A stretch of 64,000 nucleotides of DNA from an uncultured Roseateles sp. Its GTDB lineage: Bacteria > Pseudomonadota > Gammaproteobacteria > Burkholderiales > Burkholderiaceae. Made by a program: the position numbers and the translations under genes. Under the pieces are notes generated by a model, which worked only from the letters and a program-made list of their open reading frames with translations, did not search any database and was not told where the DNA came from. Location: the NCBI GenBank assembly GCA_946886855.1, contig CAMPJJ010000009.1:21970-85969 (forward strand), given 5' to 3'. Of the stretch, positions 1 through 7,442 are shown piece by piece; positions within the stretch are counted from its first letter, which is position 1; each line of letters opens with the position of its first letter.

Positions 1-900
1 GCGCAGCGTCAGCTTGTCGTGGCGATTGACCGCCCGCACGGCATGCGCGTCGAGCAACTCGCAACGCGCGATCGGCACGCCCATCTGGATGATCGCGATC
101 GTCGTGCGGACGGCCGCGTCAATCGATTCGAAGGAGCACACCGCCGCCGACACCGCCTCCGGCAGCGGGTACAGCCGCAAGGTGATCTCGCAGATTGCTC
201 CCAGCGTGCCCTCGCTGCCCACGTACAGGCGCGTGAGGTCGTACCCCGCGCTGCTCTTGCGAGCCCGGGAGCCGGTGCGGATCAAGCGCCCATCCGGCGT
301 CGCGACGGTCAGTCCGAGCACGTTCTCCTTCATCGTTCCGTAGCGGACGGCGTTCGTGCCGCTCGCGCGCGTCGCCGACATGCCGCCGATCGACGCGTCC
401 GCCCCCGGATCGATGGGGAAGAACAGGCCCTGATGCCGGATCTCGGCGTTCAGCTGATGGCGCGTCACGCCTGCCTGGACGGTCACCGTCAGGTCTTCGG
501 CGTTGATGCTCAGGATGCGCTTCATCCGCGACAGGTCCAGGCTCACCCCACCCTGCACCGCCAGCAGATGACCTTCGAGAGAGGTGCCCGCGCCGTACGG
601 GATCACCGGCACGCGGTGCGCATCGGCCAGCGCGAGCACGGCCGCCACCTCCTCGTTGCTCTCGGCGAAGACGACGGCCTCCGGCGGCGGCACGTCGAAC
701 GGCGATTCATCCCGACCGTGCTGCTCACGCAACGCCGTCGCCGTGCTGCAGCGCTCGCCGAACCTGGCCTTCAAGGCCTCCAGCATGGCTGCCGGCATCG
801 GCCGAGGCGCATAGGCCGGCTGATGCCTCGGCTGATGCGCCGGCTGAGGAGCCAGCGGGCGTGACGTCGTGGGATCACCGAGCTCTCGGGGCGCATTCAT
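1..900 (-). CDS. FAD-linked oxidase (GlcD/D-lactate dehydrogenase type), C-terminus cut by window edge
   Basis: An open minus-strand frame starts at ATG 900 and continues to base 1, giving 300 codons without a stop. Around residue 100 it has PYGAGTSLEGH, the pyrophosphate-binding loop of the FAD_binding_4 (VAO/PCMH) fold. Around residue 170 it has GGMSATRASGTNAVRYG, followed by SAGYDLTRLYVGSEG, which is typical of D-lactate dehydrogenase (cytochrome) and glycolate oxidase GlcD. Family members are about 460-480 residues, so the C-terminal FAD-oxidase domain lies outside the window. It probably oxidises a 2-hydroxyacid such as D-lactate to the 2-oxoacid and passes electrons to the respiratory chain. 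The substrate cannot be fixed from this part. The N-terminal 30 residues are Pro/His-rich. Confidence 0.9.
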   Translation of the reverse strand, partial: MNAPRELGDPTTSRPLAPQPAHQPRHQPAYAPRPMPAAMLEALKARFGERCSTATALREQHGRDESPFDVPPPEAVVFAESNEEVAAVLALADAHRVPVIPYGAGTSLEGHLLAVQGGVSLDLSRMKRILSINAEDLTVTVQAGVTRHQLNAEIRHQGLFFPIDPGADASIGGMSATRASGTNAVRYGTMKENVLGLTVATPDGRLIRTGSRARKSSAGYDLTRLYVGSEGTLGAICEITLRLYPLPEAVSAAVCSFESIDAAVRTTIAIIQMGVPIARCELLDAHAVRAVNRHDKLTLR

Positions 901-1077
901 CGCTGTCTCCTGGTTCCACGCGGTCCGATGCGGACGAGTGTCCCGGCCGGTGTTGTCCGGTCGATTCTAGGAAGGACGGCCGCTGCAACCGCTGGCCTCG
1001 TCACGCTTGCACCGCGACCCGCACAGTGACAGCATGGAGGCACCGCGCGGCTGACCGCGCGACATGAGGAGTCCGCC

Positions 1078-1386
1078 ATGTCCCATCTGTGGTTATGGAC
1101 GATCTGGGCCCTGCTGCTGGCGCTGCTGGTGCTCGCCACCCTGCGCATGGATTGGCTGAAGGTCTGGTGGATGGATCAGCTCCGGCACCTTCCCGACGAC
1201 GTCGCCGCCCGCGACATCGACCCGGGCGTCCCCGCCGGGCACTCCGAAGCGGGCACACGTCCGCAGGCGCACCACGTCCCGAGACCCGTCGGCATCCCGC
1301 GCCCCACGGTCCACGACATCCACGGCCATTCGACCGGGATGAGTCACCACCGCCCGGTGTTCCACCGCAGCGGCAGCCGGAACTGA
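1078..1386 (+). CDS. Small hypothetical protein with N-terminal membrane segment and His/Pro-rich tail
   Basis: This is a 102-residue ORF with a GAGG ribosome-binding sequence about 8 bases upstream. Residues 5-22 (LWTIWALLLALLVLATL) form one membrane segment. The remainder is polar and rich in His and Pro, with several HH and HGH clusters near the C-terminus. I recognise no family. It lies 76 bases upstream of the cobalamin adenosyltransferase gene on the same strand and could be co-transcribed with it. The His-rich tail could bind metal, but this is speculation. The coding call rests on the membrane segment and ribosome-binding site, so it is moderate. Confidence 0.45.
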   Translation: MSHLWLWTIWALLLALLVLATLRMDWLKVWWMDQLRHLPDDVAARDIDPGVPAGHSEAGTRPQAHHVPRPVGIPRPTVHDIHGHSTGMSHHRPVFHRSGSRN

Positions 1387-1462
1387 CGGTCCCCGCCCGA
1401 GGGGCGGTCGAGTTGCGGCAAGATGCCGGGTTTGCACTTCCGCAGCCCGCGCGGCACCCGTC

Positions 1463-2107
1463 ATGGCCAATCGACTCTCCCAGATCGCGACCCGCACCGG
1501 CGACGACGGCACCACCGGCCTCGGGGACGGCACCCGCGTCCCCAAGGATCATCTGCGCGTGCAGGCGATGGGCGATGTGGACGAATTGAATTCCCAGATC
1601 GGCGTGTTGCTGGCCGAACCGCTGCCCGACGATGTGCGGGAATTGCTGGTCACGATCCAGCATGAGCTGTTCAACCTGGGCGGCGAACTCTGCATGCCCG
1701 GCTACAGCCTGCTGAAAGAGGCGGCCGTGCTGCACCTCGACCAGGCGCTGGCCGACCAGAACGCCGCCCTGCCCCGCCTGGCCGAGTTCATCCTTCCCGC
1801 CGGCACCCGAAGCGCCGCGATCGCCCATGTCTGCCGCACGATCGCCCGGCGCGCCGAACGCGCCGTCGTCACCCTGGCCGCGACAGAAACGATCAACACG
1901 GCGCCGCGCCACTACCTGAACCGCTTGTCGGATCTGCTGTTCGTGCTGGCGCGGGTGCTCAACCGGGCCAACCTCGACGGCAAGGGCGGCGACGACGTCT
2001 ACTGGAAAAGCGAGCGCCTGGCCCGGTACGCCGCCGAGGACGCCGCGGACAAGGCTGCCGAGAAGGCCTCCGAACACGCCCAGGAAGGCCCCGGAAGCGC
2101 CTCCTGA
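1463..2107 (+). CDS. PduO-type ATP:cob(I)alamin adenosyltransferase
   Basis: This 214-residue protein is close to the usual size for the family. It transfers the 5'-deoxyadenosyl group of ATP to cob(I)alamin to make coenzyme B12. The N-terminal ATP-binding stretch TRTGDDGTTGL (residues 10-20) and GDVDELNSQIG (about 36-46) are family signatures. The conserved Arg-rich helix CRTIARRAER and the C-terminal YLNRLSDLLFVLAR segment are also present. The last 30 residues are an Ala/Glu/Lys-rich extension. It converges on the WYL regulator gene downstream, with 18 bases between the stop codons. No B12 riboswitch is apparent upstream. Confidence 0.93.
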   Translation: MANRLSQIATRTGDDGTTGLGDGTRVPKDHLRVQAMGDVDELNSQIGVLLAEPLPDDVRELLVTIQHELFNLGGELCMPGYSLLKEAAVLHLDQALADQNAALPRLAEFILPAGTRSAAIAHVCRTIARRAERAVVTLAATETINTAPRHYLNRLSDLLFVLARVLNRANLDGKGGDDVYWKSERLARYAAEDAADKAAEKASEHAQEGPGSAS

Positions 2108-2125
2108 ACGCCTGGAACGCTCCGC

Positions 2126-3106
2126 TCAGGCCACGGCAGCCGCCGCGGTCCTGAGGCGCTTCACATAGGCCTCGCGCAGCGCGGCCGGTTCCAGGACCTC
2201 GACCTGCCCGGCATGTCGCAACAGGTCCATCAGCAGCTCGGTCGCATCGACGAAGGGCAGCTCCAGCCGCCAGCGACCGTCCGGCAGCCATTCGCTGCGC
2301 TGGGCCGGATGCCATTCCTCGCTGGACACCCAGGCGGCGATCTGCTCGCTGAAGATCACCGTCGCCCATTGCGGATCGCCGCCGGCGAAGATCCCGTAGC
2401 CCTGGTCGAGTTCCCCTTCGAGTTCCTTCAACGGCAGGCTGCGGGCGGCCTGGTCCTCCAGCACCGCTGCATCCTCCATCGCATCGAGCGCGAAGCGTCT
2501 GAGCCCGTCGCTCGCGTGGCACCAGGCATCGAGGTACCAGGTGTTGCGGTAGTGCACCAGACGCTGCGGGGACACTTCCCGCTCGCTGACCGATCCGCCG
2601 GCGGGTCCGCGCTTGCGGTAACGCAGCTTCAGCCGCCTGCGCTTCACCACGGCGCTCCCGACCGTCTCGAAATGCTCCGAAGGCACCCGCCGGCGGGCCG
2701 TCGAGATCAGCTTGATGCGACGAGTCATTTCCTGCGCCTCGACCTCGTCGCCGCCGAGCATGCCGGTCAGCTTGTCCAGCATCGGCTGCAAGTGGCGGCT
2801 GAGCAGACCGTTCTCGTCGAGGCCGGCCATCATCTGATGCATGGTCAGCAGCGCATGCAGCTCTTTCTCGCTGAACCACACGCCAGGCAGCTCATGCCGT
2901 TGGCCGCGCCACTGCTGACCGAAGCGGTAGCCGTTCTCGGCCGCGTCGTATTCGATCGGGGCGTCCATCCGCTCGCGCAGGTACTGCAGATCACGCTTGA
3001 GCGTCGCCGGCGAGACCTCCAGCAGCTCCCGCATCTCCGCGAAGCTCACGCAGCCGCGGCTGCGGATCAGCATCTCGATCTTGTAGAAGCGTTCGGTGCG
3101 GTCCAT
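2126..3106 (-). CDS. WYL-domain transcriptional regulator (YafY-like)
   Basis: This is a 326-residue protein. I chose ATG 3106 because the encoded start MDRTERFYKIEMLIRSRG opens the HTH_11/DeoR-like winged helix usual in this family, and AAGG lies 7 bases upstream. An in-frame ATG 14 codons further up lacks that support. Residues 1-60 form the DNA-binding domain, including SPATLKRDLQYLRER as recognition helix. The centre carries the WYL domain with the defining WYLDAW motif. A WCX-like C-terminal region follows. WYL domains bind ligands, often nucleic acids or small molecules, and such regulators often control DNA-damage or defence genes. Its target is unknown here; no defence genes adjoin it. 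Confidence 0.88.
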   Translation of the reverse strand: MDRTERFYKIEMLIRSRGCVSFAEMRELLEVSPATLKRDLQYLRERMDAPIEYDAAENGYRFGQQWRGQRHELPGVWFSEKELHALLTMHQMMAGLDENGLLSRHLQPMLDKLTGMLGGDEVEAQEMTRRIKLISTARRRVPSEHFETVGSAVVKRRRLKLRYRKRGPAGGSVSEREVSPQRLVHYRNTWYLDAWCHASDGLRRFALDAMEDAAVLEDQAARSLPLKELEGELDQGYGIFAGGDPQWATVIFSEQIAAWVSSEEWHPAQRSEWLPDGRWRLELPFVDATELLMDLLRHAGQVEVLEPAALREAYVKRLRTAAAAVA

Positions 3107-3265
3107 GCGGGGGCCTTCCTGACAGATCTGGGCGGTCGAGGCCCACATTTTCGCGATTGATGAATCGATGGCTCATTCTATGAGCCACCTGCCTTGAATA
3201 CTGGATCCAAGCCTGAAGCCCAACCGCGCCGGGCCCCGGTATCCAAGTCCTCAAGGAGAAACGCC

Positions 3266-4354
3266 ATGGTCGCCACGATCCGCCGCACTGCCAACGACAT
3301 CGCCATCCAGCAACTGCCCCTGCCGATGACCGTGGTGGAGGCCCTGGACGACACCAAGGACGACGCCGGCGCCTCCAGCCATGAGCGGGTCGGTTTCGAA
3401 CTGGGCTGGGACTATGCCCACCACGGCCTGACGCCGCCGGTCGAGCAGCTGTTCCGCCAATCGCCGCTGCAGCAAGGCTGGCAGCTGGGCCGGTCGACCT
3501 TCGGCGCCCGAACGCTCAAGTCGCATCGTCATACCCAGCTGTGGCTGTCGCTGCGACTGCATGCGTGGCAGCGCGGCCGCAGCTTCGAGACGCTGCTGGT
3601 CACGCCCAACTACCTGCAGCAGCTGGACACGACCCACTGCCCGGTCAGCCGCCTGTCGTTCAACGACGAACCGGATCACCCGCAGCGGCGTTCGATCGAC
3701 CGGGTCCGTGACGACGCCGGTTATGCGGCGGGCAACCTGGCCCTGATGAGCCACGCGGCCAACGTCGCGAAACTGGATCGCGGATGGCAGCAATGCTGGG
3801 CGATGGCGCAGAGCCTGCGCCAAGGACCGATGACGATGGCCGGCGGCATGAATGCCGCCGCCTGGGAGCGCATGGCGATCCTGACGAGCTTCGTGACGCC
3901 GATGTCGCACGACCTGGCCGCGCAACTGCCGATGCTCGTGCTGCCGCCCAACCGGCTGCGGATGTTCAACCCCGTGCAAGCCTTGCAGGCCCTGGTGACG
4001 AGGCAACTCGCCACGCCGGGATGGAGTCAGCGCCTGACGCGGCTGGAAGCCCTGATGGCCGCGCAACAGCGCGCCGATTTCTCTAAGTTCGTCCTGGCGC
4101 TGGTCCCGCGCGTGTTGCGCTCCCAGTCGCTCACCGATCCGATGGAGATCCGCTGGGCGCTGGAGGATGCCTGGCGCGATCCCCTGCTGCAGAAGCGCTG
4201 GACGCGATTCGCGCAACAACTGACCCCGGAGCAGGCGGAGCAACTGGTCCAACGGGCCGCCAGCAAGCGCCTGAGCACCGTGCACGTCCAGAGCCATGTC
4301 GCACCGACGGACGGCTGGGCGCTGGAACGTCAGGGCTTCCGCTCCGCCGCCTGA
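3266..4354 (+). CDS. Conserved hypothetical protein with HNH-endonuclease-like segment
   Basis: This is a 362-residue protein. I chose ATG 3266 because AAGGAG lies 7-8 bases upstream; an earlier in-frame ATG at 3194 has no such site. Around residues 122-170 it has HCPVSRLSFND, then SIDRVRDDAGYAAGNLAL and SHAANVAK. This resembles the late half of HNH nuclease domains that carry Cys-Pro, S-x-D-R-x-D, G-Y and G-N-x signatures. The first zinc/His ligands are not obvious, so activity is doubtful. The C-terminal half is helical with Gln/Arg/Leu-rich stretches and no domain I know. It has its own promoter, divergent from the WYL regulator gene. Confidence 0.75.
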   Translation: MVATIRRTANDIAIQQLPLPMTVVEALDDTKDDAGASSHERVGFELGWDYAHHGLTPPVEQLFRQSPLQQGWQLGRSTFGARTLKSHRHTQLWLSLRLHAWQRGRSFETLLVTPNYLQQLDTTHCPVSRLSFNDEPDHPQRRSIDRVRDDAGYAAGNLALMSHAANVAKLDRGWQQCWAMAQSLRQGPMTMAGGMNAAAWERMAILTSFVTPMSHDLAAQLPMLVLPPNRLRMFNPVQALQALVTRQLATPGWSQRLTRLEALMAAQQRADFSKFVLALVPRVLRSQSLTDPMEIRWALEDAWRDPLLQKRWTRFAQQLTPEQAEQLVQRAASKRLSTVHVQSHVAPTDGWALERQGFRSAA

Positions 4355-4369
4355 GCGTCGACGCGAGCG

Positions 4370-4588
4370 TCAGCCCGGGAGGCCCACGTGCAGCTTTTCA
4401 AGCCCGCCGTTCTGGTCCTGGAGCGCGACGTGATAGCCCTGACCCTTGAACCAGTCGGCCCATTTCATGGCCTGGGATTTCTCAGGCAGCCAGGGACCGG
4501 TGCGATCGAGGTGAACACGGTTGCCGCGGCGTTCGTAGAACACCACGCGCCACATGTTGGAAGGGATGCGGTCGTGAAAGCTGGACAT
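4370..4588 (-). CDS. Small conserved-looking hypothetical protein
   Basis: This is a 72-residue basic protein starting at ATG 4588. The sequence is rich in Trp and aromatic residues (MWRVVFYERRGNRVHLDR, then WADWFKGQGYHVALQDQNGG), which looks like a compact folded domain rather than a random GC-rich frame. I recognise no named family. It lies 18 bases downstream of the PIN gene on the same strand, so it may be the last gene of the GNAT-AbrB-PIN operon. It converges on the HNH-like gene. The function is unknown. Confidence 0.6.
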   Translation of the reverse strand: MSSFHDRIPSNMWRVVFYERRGNRVHLDRTGPWLPEKSQAMKWADWFKGQGYHVALQDQNGGLEKLHVGLPG

Positions 4589-4606
4589 AAGCGACCGCGG
4601 AATCTA

Positions 4607-5086
4607 TCAAAGCAGGATGTCCCGCTGAGAGGGGGGCAACACCTGGAACCATGCCGACATCGCACGGACCGTGCAGAGTTGCCGGGCGGACTGGCTGCGA
4701 CTGTTCGCAGACCATGCCGACAGCACCGGGTCGTCGCACATCAGCAATGACGCACCCCCCTGAAGCGCGAGCTCGACGAGCGATTGCGCGTGCGCCGACA
4801 GCCCCGCGATCCGCGGTCCGCGCGCCGGTTTCACGACCTCGGCGTAAGGCAGAAAGTCCGCGAACAGTTCCTGCTGCTCCGCCTGGGAAATGGCGAACTT
4901 CGGATACGCCAAGGCACGCACCAGCGTGGCCGCGAGCTCCGGGCTCACGAGCGGCCTCAACACGCCCTGCTGCCAGGCACGACGCAGACCGAGCGCCTCG
5001 CCGCCCGACATCAGCAAGGCGCGCAGGATCAATGACGGATCGATGACGGCAAGTTCGGCCGCCGCCTTCTTCGATCGACGGGTCAT
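4607..5086 (-). CDS. PIN-domain protein, putative toxin of a type II toxin-antitoxin pair
   Basis: This is a 159-residue protein of the 'putative toxin, PIN family' type. PIN domains are Mg/Mn-dependent RNases. Visible acidic positions are D16 (AVIDPSLILRAL), E50 in SPELAATLVRALAYPKF, and the DD pair in LLMCDDPVLS near residue 118. The segment between them fits the compact PIN fold. Its ATG overlaps the stop of the upstream AbrB-like gene by 4 bases (ATGA), the usual antitoxin-toxin coupling. The C-terminus (about 30 residues) departs from the standard ending. Toxicity is inferred from family and arrangement only. Confidence 0.82.
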   Translation of the reverse strand: MTRRSKKAAAELAVIDPSLILRALLMSGGEALGLRRAWQQGVLRPLVSPELAATLVRALAYPKFAISQAEQQELFADFLPYAEVVKPARGPRIAGLSAHAQSLVELALQGGASLLMCDDPVLSAWSANSRSQSARQLCTVRAMSAWFQVLPPSQRDILL

Positions 5087-5385
5087 GCCGCTTTGCGCGG
5101 GGTCTTGGGAGCGAGCTTCCTGGCCGCCGCGCCGGACTTCTTCACCGGCTTGGCGGCGGGCTTCGCCGCTTTCGAGGCGAAGGCCATCGCCTGGGCGATG
5201 ACACCGTCATCCACCTCGAGTTCCGCCAGCTTGGCCCGGACCGCATCGCCGCGCTGGATGCGCACCGGCGTCAACACCACCTGCCCGGCCTGCAGCAGCA
5301 CTTCGAAGTACTGCACAGGACCGAGCTTGTCGGTGACGCTCTTCGGCAAGGTCAGCTGGTTCTTGGACGTCAGCTTCGCCAGCAC
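5083..5385 (-). CDS. AbrB/SpoVT-type antitoxin with lysine-alanine tail
   Basis: This is a 100-residue protein that I start at GTG 5385. The N-terminus VLAKLTSKNQLTLPKSV is the swapped-hairpin AbrB (MazE-like) DNA-binding motif, and no ATG is available in frame at the right place. Residues 1-45 form the DNA-binding domain, ending in VVLTPV. The middle is an acidic helix that probably contacts the toxin. The last 25 residues are a histone-H1-like Lys/Ala/Pro tail (KKSGAAARKLAPKTPRKAA). The start lies 4 bases after the stop of the GNAT gene, and the end overlaps the PIN gene by 4 bases, so the three are translated together. Confidence 0.85.
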   Translation of the reverse strand: MLAKLTSKNQLTLPKSVTDKLGPVQYFEVLLQAGQVVLTPVRIQRGDAVRAKLAELEVDDGVIAQAMAFASKAAKPAAKPVKKSGAAARKLAPKTPRKAA

Positions 5386-5389
5386 GTGA

Positions 5390-5908
5390 TCAGACCAGCG
5401 AGCGCTGCAGCCGGAGCTGTTCCAGCGCACGGCCCTCGACGTCGACCGCCTTGACGCTGTCGTTCTCGGCCTTGAAGCCGGCGATCTCGAAGAAGCGCAT
5501 CGCGCGCTCGTTGTTCTTGTAGGTCCACAGCGTGACGCGGGTGCAGCCTTCTTCCTGGAGACCTTCCTGCGCCGCTTCGACCAGCGCCTGGCCGACGCCC
5601 TTGTCCCAATGCGCGGGCATGGCGTACATGGCCCAGATCTCACCGGTGGTGGAGGGCGTGCCCTTGTCGCGCGAGCGGTCGAAGCCGACGAAACCCATGA
5701 CCTCGTTGTCCAGGTGAGCGACCAGCACCTGCGGCTCGCACATGTTGATGGCCTCGCGCCAGTAAGCCTGGCGCTGAGCGACGGACAACCCGTTCAGGGC
5801 GCTGTCAGGCCAGAACTCCTTGTACGCGTCCTGAGCGGAACTCACCTGGATCTGGGCGATGGCCTTGGCATCACGCAGTGTGGCCGGGCGAATCTGAATA
5901 CTCGACAT
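5390..5908 (-). CDS. GNAT-family N-acetyltransferase
   Basis: This is a 172-residue protein. I chose ATG 5908 because MSSIQIRPATLRDAKAIAQI is the normal GNAT N-terminus; an upstream in-frame start adds 26 unrelated residues. It carries GNAT motif A in the region of HWDKGVGQALVEAAQEGLQ and motif B near RVTLWTYKNNERAMRFFEIAGF. It transfers acetyl from acetyl-CoA to an unknown amine. It is the first gene of a tight three-gene run with the AbrB-like antitoxin and the PIN protein, which is unusual for a housekeeping acetyltransferase. The RBS at this start is weak. Confidence 0.9.
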   Translation of the reverse strand: MSSIQIRPATLRDAKAIAQIQVSSAQDAYKEFWPDSALNGLSVAQRQAYWREAINMCEPQVLVAHLDNEVMGFVGFDRSRDKGTPSTTGEIWAMYAMPAHWDKGVGQALVEAAQEGLQEEGCTRVTLWTYKNNERAMRFFEIAGFKAENDSVKAVDVEGRALEQLRLQRSLV

Positions 5909-6074
5909 ACTTGGAGAACAAACGCATTTCGGGGAAAGGGCGGGATTGTCCCAGTCAATGCGCCCGAACGGGCACCTTGACAGCAAATGTTTTGATGATC
6001 TTGATCCGCACAGGCCGGATCGGCGCGGTCCGTGCCGTCAAGCTAACGACATGCGAACTTCAGACCCGCGACAT

Positions 6075-6737
6075 TCAGACCAGCGAGACCTGCAGATGGC
6101 GGCGGGCATCGCGCGCATAACCGGTCGCGGCCTTGTGCCAGTGGGGCCGCGCCACGGCCTGCAATCGCAGCAGCAGCTCGTGTTCGACACTCAGTTCACC
6201 GAGAAATTCAGCGAGTTCAACACCGATGTCGCGCTGCATCCGCTGCACCAGTTGCGCGGTGGTCAACGCATCCGCCAGGGCGCGGTGGGCACGTCCGTTG
6301 TCCGGCAGACGGTGATGACGCGCGAGCGTCCCTAGCTTGCAGTTCGGTGATTCCGGATAGAGACGGCGAGCCAGTTTCACGGTACAGGCGAACTCGGGGG
6401 CGATGCGAGGCGCGGCATCCGCGCGATCGAGCTCGTGCAGCCAGAAGCCGCGATCGAAGCTCGAGTTGTGCGCGACGAAACCGCAACCTTCGGTGAAGGC
6501 CGCCACGTCGCGCATCACCTTGGCGGCGTCGGGCGCGTCCTCGACCATCTCGTTGCTGATGCCGGTCAGCCGCTCGATCATCGGCGGGATCCAGGCGCCG
6601 GTGTTCATGAGGCTCTGATACTCGCCCACGATCTCACCGTCGCGCAGCAGCACGGCGGCGATCTCGGTGGCACGGCCCCCGCCCTGCGGGGAGTTGCCCG
6701 TGGTCTCGAAGTCGATGACGGCGATGGTGCGTTTCAT
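6075..6737 (-). CDS. DEDDh 3'-5' exonuclease (DnaQ-like)
   Basis: This is a 220-residue protein. I start it at ATG 6737, which overlaps the stop of the MazG-like gene by 4 bases. All exonuclease motifs are present: Exo I DFETTG near residue 8, Exo II HNSSFDRGF, and Exo III HRALADA with the His-x4-Asp pair. It also has LTGISNEMVEDAPD, typical of DnaQ/PolC-epsilon-like proofreading nucleases. It probably trims single-stranded DNA or RNA 3' ends. Pairing with a nucleotide pyrophosphohydrolase suggests a role in nucleic acid or nucleotide-pool quality control. It lacks the C-terminal polymerase-binding region of true DnaQ. Confidence 0.9.
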   Translation of the reverse strand: MKRTIAVIDFETTGNSPQGGGRATEIAAVLLRDGEIVGEYQSLMNTGAWIPPMIERLTGISNEMVEDAPDAAKVMRDVAAFTEGCGFVAHNSSFDRGFWLHELDRADAAPRIAPEFACTVKLARRLYPESPNCKLGTLARHHRLPDNGRAHRALADALTTAQLVQRMQRDIGVELAEFLGELSVEHELLLRLQAVARPHWHKAATGYARDARRHLQVSLV

Positions 6738-7048
6738 GCGGTCGGGGCGGGGTACTTCCGGGCGTTCATCGTGAGCTTGCGTTCGACCGCCGCCGCCAGG
6801 TCCACGCCGGCACGGTCGGCGATCTGCAGCAGGTACATCAACACGTCGGCGATTTCCTCGCCCAGGTGTTGATGGTCCTCGGCCGACAGCTGCCGCGACT
6901 CCTCGGCGGTCTTCCACTGGAAGATCTCGACGAGCTCGGCCGATTCCACGACCAGCGCCATCGCCAGGTTCTTCGGCGTGAGGTACGGGTCCCAGTCGCG
7001 GGCTGCGGCGAAGTCGCGCAGCCGTCGTTGCAGGTCGGCAATGTCCAT
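6734..7048 (-). CDS. MazG-like nucleotide pyrophosphohydrolase
   Basis: This is a 104-residue single-domain MazG/iMazG protein. The metal-binding helices carry ESAELVEIFQW and, further on, GEEIADVLMYLLQIAD, which together give the ExxE and ExxD ligands of this all-alpha NTP pyrophosphatase fold. It hydrolyses (d)NTPs, possibly non-canonical ones such as oxidised or modified dCTP, to the monophosphate and pyrophosphate. It is translationally coupled to the downstream exonuclease gene (ATGA overlap). The region upstream is the AT-rich origin-like element described at 7141-7419, which must also hold this operon's promoter. Confidence 0.9.
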   Translation of the reverse strand: MDIADLQRRLRDFAAARDWDPYLTPKNLAMALVVESAELVEIFQWKTAEESRQLSAEDHQHLGEEIADVLMYLLQIADRAGVDLAAAVERKLTMNARKYPAPTA

Positions 7049-7140
7049 GGGTTGGCAGTGTGCAAGTCCGGCGTCGCCGGCTCAAGCGCCGTGTGCGCTG
7101 CAGGCGCCACACGGCAACGTCGCAGAGAAATTTCTCGCCT

Positions 7141-7419
7141 CTGTTTTCAACATCAAGGTTTTAAATATCTCTTTAGTCGTCTTAGTAGAGGGACGTCCTT
7201 TCTGTGGACAAGTCGCAAATCCCCTTCAGAAACAAGGACTTGAGGCGATTGAAACCTTGTGCGTGGAGGGCCTGGTTCGCGTTGCACGGATCGTCAACAA
7301 CAAGACCCGACCCCCACCGGCCTGTGGAGAAGTGGCCACTTGCCAGAAAGTTTTCCACAGCGTTGTTGGCTATACAGCCACGCCCGATCTGCGCTAGCGC
7401 CTGTGGAAACGGGGATAAC
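7141..7419. other. Origin-like element A: AT-rich segment plus cluster of DnaA-box-like sites
   Basis: This 394-base gene-free region holds AATATCT at 7164-7170, GTCGTCTTAGTAG at 7176-7188, TGTGGACAA at 7203-7211 and AACAAGGACTT at 7231-7241. The same order and nearly the same spacing recurs in element B at 9261-9339. Further DnaA-box-like 9-mers follow: TGTGGAGAA (7323), TTTTCCACA (7351), TGTGGAAAC (7402) and GGGGATAAC (7411). A perfect TGTGGATAA lies in queE at 7615-7623. AT-rich DNA, TAG-like triplets and DnaA boxes in this order resemble a bacterial replication origin. The alternative is a duplicated promoter region for the minus-strand mazG-like gene. Confidence 0.45.
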
Positions 7420-7442
7420 TCCCCCGTCCCAGGCTGGCTGCC

